Shown: piece after piece, positions 55,601 to 61,600 of the stretch | Layout: each line of letters begins with the position of its first letter | How positions within the stretch are numbered: the stretch's first letter is position 1 | Assembly (NCBI RefSeq): GCF_014205055.1 | Contig: NZ_JACHMS010000001.1 | Span: 1,984,001-2,048,000 of the forward strand | Direction of reading: 5' to 3' | Length of the DNA: 64,000 nt | From: Streptomyces luteogriseus | GTDB lineage: Bacteria > Actinomycetota > Actinomycetes > Streptomycetales > Streptomycetaceae | Translations under genes and position numbers: made by a program | Notes under the pieces: model-generated | Told to the model about the DNA's origin: nothing | What the model saw: the letters and a program-made list of their open reading frames with translations, nothing else | The model's database searches: none

Positions 55601-58600
55601 GGCGACCACCAGGTACATCCGCCCGGCGAAGGTGAGGGTGGTGTTGCGTCCGCGGGTCAGCGTCTGCGAGAGGGTGCGGCCCTTGCCCCAGGCGTACTGC
55701 AGGGCGGTCGCGTACGAGCCCATCACCGCCTGCTGGCCGGGGGCCTGCTGGAGCGGCATGTCGGCGCCCTGGAGGCCGAGGGTGGTGTGGGAGAGGGTGC
55801 CCTCCGTGCCCACGACGCGGTGTTCGTTGCCGATGGTGGCCTCGAGGCTGGCCGGCTTCGGGTCGCTCTTGACGCGCAGGTTGTGCAGTTCGCCGCGGAC
55901 CGCGGCCTTCAGGTAGTGGGTGCGGAACGGTCCGGCGCCGTTGAGTCCGGTGATGCGGGAGCCGAACGGACCGAGGTACTGGCCGAGTTGCCCGGCCACA
56001 CTGAGGTTCGCCATGGCACGGCGCAGGGCGGCGCGCACCGGGGCGCCGGGCGCGCTGACGTGCCAGGTGCCGCCCGCGGCGCGGTCGGCGGTGTCCTGCA
56101 CGAGCTGCTGTCGCTGTGGGCCGCCCTCGACGCTGAGGACCACGTGCGGGGCGCTCAGCAGCCGCTGGGTGAGCCGCTGGTCGGTCCCCTCCTGGCGTAG
56201 CAGGGGGCGCGTCCCGTCGAGGAGCTGGTCCGCCTCGGTGGCGGAGACGCGCCGCGGCCCGGGCGCCGGTGCCGGGGCGGCGGGCGTCGTCGACGGCGCT
56301 CCGGGCGCCGGGTCGACGGGGGCGTGGCGCTCGGAGCCGTGCGCGGCGGGGACGGCCAGCTCCACCCGGCCGACGGTCTCGCTGCCCTTGCTGAACAGCG
56401 GGCGTTCCTCGGCCTTGCTGACGAAGACGCCGGCGCCCAGCAGGCCGACCGAAAGCAGCCGGGCCCAGCCTCGCGGGCGGCGGTGTCCCTCGAAGGAGGC
56501 GCTCAGCTCCACCCGGTAGCTGTAGAGGTGGGCGCCGTTCTGGAAGGTCAGGTGGTCGTGGGTGACCGCGACCGTGCTGCGGGTGGCCTTCTGCTCGGTG
56601 TGGGAGTAGCGCGCGCCGAGGGAGACGTTGCCGGTCTGGCGGGGCAGTCCGGCCTCCGGCACCTTGTCGTGGTCGCGCGGCGAGATGCCCAGCTCGGCAC
56701 CGCCCGACAGGGTGCTGGAGGCCTGCTGTCCCTGGCCGGAGACCTCGGTGCCGATCACCGCGTTGCGCAGGGAGCGCTCGCTCATGGTGCTCTCGAAGCG
56801 CCGGTCGGTGAGCCGTGCCCGCAGGATCAGGGTGTGGTGACCGCGGCGCACCTTGCCGTCCTCGGTGAGGGTGACCGGCACACCGGTGGTGGTCAGGTCG
56901 TCCAGGCTCTGGGCCAGGCTGGGCCGGTTCAGCGCCTCGCGGACCTGACGGTCGTTGTGCAGCGCGGTCCGCATCCGCCCGTCCCCGTACCAGAACCTGG
57001 CCAGCCGCTGGTGGCGAAGCATCAGCGGCGGTACGAACATCGACGGGTACGAGCGGTGCAGGGTGTCCAGGACGGCGTCCGTGAAGACCCGCATGGGGTC
57101 CTGGGGGGCGGGCGGCTGCGCGGTCTGGCTCTGCCGGTCCTGCCGGTCCTGCTGCTGATCGTTCGGGGCGGTGGGGGACTGCCGGTCCTGCTGCTGGCCG
57201 TTCGGGGCGGTGGGGGACTGCTGGTCCTGCTGCTGACCGTCCTGAACGGCAGGAGGCTGTTGCCCCTCCTGGGCGACCAGGGGCTCCTGGTCCTGCTGCG
57301 ATGCCGGCGTCATCTCCGGCGCGGCCGCCTGGTCCTGACCCGGCGTCAGGGGCTGCGGGCGGTCGGGGACGAAGCCCTCGGCGCGGACCTGGCCGCTCAG
57401 GTGGACCGGGTCCTCCCGGGTGAGGTACCACGGCACCGGAGGCCGGGCGTCCGGGTCGGGGCCCGCCTGCCCGGGGGTGCGGCTGTCCCAGCCGGCGAGG
57501 CGCCGCGCGTCCTGGGTGGACATCCAGTCCAGGCTGACCACCCGGACCGGGCGGGCCGCGGACGGCGGATCGCCGGCCTTGCGCACCATCAGCGTGCGCT
57601 CCACCCGGTAGAGCGCGACAGGGTGGTTGCGGACCCGGCCGGTGGTCTTGCGGGCCGCGTCGGTGCCGAGGTAGTGGCCCCGCCCGCTGCTGAAGTCGGC
57701 GCGGACCAGCGGGCCGCCCTGGAGTCGTACGTCCGTCTCCGGGCCGATGAAGGTGTGGTTCGGGCCGGAGGTGACCTGGATGCCGAAACGGGTGTCGCGG
57801 ACGTGACCGCGCTCGTTCTGGTACGTGGTCTGGGTCAGGTCCCGTATCTCCGCCTTGACCGACTCCGTCACCAGGGTGGCCCGTTGCGGGATCGACCGCT
57901 CGACGATGAGGTGCCCCAGCGGGTGCTGACCGCTGCCCCGGGTCAGCTCGGGGCCGCTGACCGGTCCGGTGAGCCGGCCGAACAGCGCGAGCAGCCGTCC
58001 CGGCCTGACGTACGACACGAGCGTGCGGTGCGCCGAACTGCCGGGCCGGGCACCGGAGATGGCGAGGGCCAGGTCCTCCGGAGGGTCCGTGAAGTGCAGG
58101 GCCGTGACGTCGGTGGCCCGCGGCTCCCGCCCGTCCGGGAAGGTCAGCGTCCGTGGAGCGCGACGCGGTCCCGCGTAGGGCACGGTGAGGTCGTCGGGCA
58201 GCCGCCAGCTCAGCCCGTCCCGTACGGCGAACTGCCTGGTGAGGACCTCCTGGCGCCGCCAGCCGGGGTCTGCGGCGAGCGTGCCGGACGAGGCGTCCCG
58301 GCCGTCGTTCGCCGGAGCCTCGGTGACCCGCTCGACACGCACCCGGTAGTGGACGTCGTCCAGGTGCAGGTGTGAGCCCTCCCAGGCCCGGTGCTCGGAC
58401 TGGTTGTACGCCTGGGTGCCCAGGGAGTAGTCGGTCCTTCGGGTCCAGCCCAGCGACACGCCGATCTTCACCAGCCAGCTGAGCGGCGGGCCCATGCTGA
58501 TGCCGGCGGCGATCCGGCGCCCGAAGCCGACGCTGCGCCCACCGCCCGTGCCGGCCTGGCCGCGCCGCAGGGTGTCGACCCGCACGGTCGCGCCGTCCAC

Positions 58601-61600
58601 GTCGGAGAACCGCTCCCAGCGGTGGTACGGGACGGCCTCGATCGTCATCTCGTGGCCGACGCCGGACTTCTCCCGCCCCACCAGACGCGCGCCGCGCGGG
58701 GCGGTGAAGGCGCCGGGCTGGGTGGTCAGGAGCCGCAGCAGCTCGGCTTCGTCGAACTGGTCGCGCAGCTTCTTCGGCAGTTCCCCGAGGATCTGCCGGG
58801 CGACCTGGTCGGGCGAGCGCAGGGTGAGGACGCCGGGGCCGGTGAAGAGCCCGCTCGGCGGGGTGCCCACGCTGCCGTCGCCCGTCCGGCCCGCGGGAGC
58901 CGGGGCGTTCGGGTCGCCGTCCGGGTCGATGAGCACGGAGGGCAGCCGGCTGCCGTCCTGGAAGGTGACGGTGCGCGGGTTCGGGCCCGGCGGTGCGGCG
59001 TCGGCGCCGGTCAGCAGGCGGGGCGGGCGGTACCGGTCGAGCTGGGTCTCCAGCGGTACCGGGTCGCCCTTGTCGGGGGCCTCGGTCTCGGGGGCGTAGA
59101 CGTCGGTGATCCCGCCCATGCCGCGCAGCCACTCCCCGAAGGGGTCGGAGCCTTCCTGGGCCGGGGTGTCCTGGGCAGCGGGGGCCCGGCCGGACCGGCT
59201 CTCGGCGGACGGGGAGTCGGGGGACGGAGTCTCGGTGGAGGGCTCCGGCTGCCGCCGGGCCGACGGCGCCTTGCCGCTCTCGTCGCCCGTGGGAGCCGGA
59301 TCCGGTACGGCGGTGATCGGGGCCGAAGCGGGGACCAGGGCGTCGAAGTGGTCCCTGCCGTTGTAGGCCAGGTGCAGGGTGCCGCCCTGGCCCCCCGGAT
59401 GGAGAGGGACGACGAAGGTGCTCCCCTCCGCCTGCGGGTCGGGCTGGACGAGGCGCAGGTCGAGGTCGAGGGTGTGCGCCAGCGCCTGCGGGAGCAGGTC
59501 ACCGAAGGGGGACGCCCACAGGCCGGGCTGCTCGGCCGCCGCCGTGACAAGGTTTCCGGTGCCGAGCCGCCGGGCGTCGGCCGGGGTGGGCGCCACGCGG
59601 GCGAGGTGCGGGTAGTCGCTGTCCCGGAGGATCTGCTGCCACCGTCCGGCGTCACCGCCGGTGACGACCGCCCGGGCGATCCGGTTCCAGTGCTCGTTGA
59701 CCGACCGCTGCACCTCCGGGTCGCTCTCCCCGGCGAGGGCACGCATCCGCAGGTCGTCCACCACGGCGAGCACCGGATCCGGGGTCGCCTCGGCAGCCGC
59801 GGTGAGCAGTTCCGACCCGGCGAGCCGGTCACGCAGCAGGGTGCGCAGCCCGGCGACATTGCGCGCGGCCCACGCCGGCGGTACGTCCAGGCTCCGCGCG
59901 CTGTCGAGCAGCGCCCGGAAGAGGCAGTTGCCGCCGCCCGGGGTGTCCAGCCGCCGGAAGGCCATGCCGTCCGCGGTCACGAGATCCGCCGGTCCGCCCC
60001 CCGCCGGGTCCTTGCTGAGCAGGGTCACGTCGTCGGCCAGGGTCGCCGGGCGGCTCGTGGCGGGCACCAGGTCGGGCCTGCGGCGGGCGAGTTCGGCGGT
60101 GTCCTCGGGGCTGAGGGCCAGTTCGGACAGGGGCAGCGGGGTGGGGGCCAGGGACCAGGTCACCTGGGCGCCGGGTGCGTAGGAGAGTCCGCGTACGTCG
60201 TCCGGCGAGACCAGGGTGCCCGGCGGGAGCGCGGGCGGCGGCGGAGGGAGCAGGGCGTCGAGCGTGGTGTCGGGTCCCGCGGTGGCGCGCAGCTCGGATG
60301 CCGCGCGCAGGAACGCGGTGTACTGCTCGGCCGTGGGACCGGCCGCCGCCGGATCGGAGCCGGTGCCGTTCACCGCGCCGGGCCGGTCCAGGACCATCCG
60401 GCGCAGCAGGTCCGGGGTCATCCGCCCGTCGCCGTAGCGGGCCGCGGTCGCCGGACTGAGCCAGCGCAGGCCGTCCACATAGGCGAGGCCGGCGAGCAAC
60501 TCGTGGTTCTCCGGGCGCTGTTCGGCGTCCGGTCCCAGGGTGTCGCGCAGGGTGCGGATCTGCTGGAGGGTACGGGCCCGCGCGAAGGCGTCGGCGGGCT
60601 CGGGGCCCGCATGCAGACCGGCGACGCGCGCCAGCCGGTCCAGCTCGGCGCCGCCGGGCTCCGGGGTGAACAGCCGCCAGCGCCCCGGCCCGTCCGGGCC
60701 CTCGGTGAGGACCGCCCGGACGTCTCCCTGCCCGTCCCGGGCGGTGCCGACCTCGGTGGTCGGCGCGTACACCGGCCGTCCGGTCCGGTTCGCCACGTGC
60801 TGTGCCACCGGCAGACCCGCCACCCGCGGCTGCCGCCCTGTCTCGCACGAGAACAGCACCAGAGGCCGGTCCTGATCGTCGTCCCGCGCCCAGGACTTGA
60901 GCACCTCGCCGAGCTGTACGCCACTGACCTTGACGGTGGGACGTGCGGCGTCCTCGGTACCGAGGGTGACCGTACGGGACGTGGCGTGTGCCACGAAGTA
61001 GTCGGCACCGCGTTCGGTGCCCGAGCCGGGGAGCGGGGCGGGCGGACCGGTGAACACGGTACGGCGGAGGGGCGGGGCCTCGGTGATCGCCGGGGAGGCC
61101 GAGGTACCGGCCGGGGAGCCAGGGGTACCGGCCGGGGAGCCAGGGGTACCGGCCGGGGAGCCAGGGGTACCGGCCGGGGACTCTGCCGCCGTGGCGGTGG
61201 ACGTGGTGCGCACGCCGCGGAAGGTGTCCTGGCCGAGCAGCGCGCGGCGCCCCGCGCCGTGCACCGTGCCCTCCTCGGCCGGGCCCTGCGAGATCGTCAA
61301 CGTCTGTACCGCACGGCCCGGTCGGGGCCTCACGGCCGTGCCCGGCACCCAGCGCCGCAGCTGCGCGACGGGCACCGTGTGACCGTCAAGGGTGGTGACG
61401 GACGGTTCTCCCCCGCGCCGTACGGAACCCTCTCCGTCGTCGGCGGCACCGCCCGGGCTCACGGGCCGCACGACGATGCGGCCGGGGGGCGGGGTCGGCA
61501 CGGGGGGCGCCGACGGTGGGTTCTCCTGCGCAGGGCGGACGGGAACCGGGCTGTCCGGCGCGGGCACGTCGGGCGTGATGGTCGGGGGTGGGGGCGGGGT

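Noticed and set aside
51203..56200. 1,665-codon plus-strand frame
   Set aside because: Shadow of the giant gene, full of low-complexity Gly/Arg/Val; no start signal or recognisable motif.
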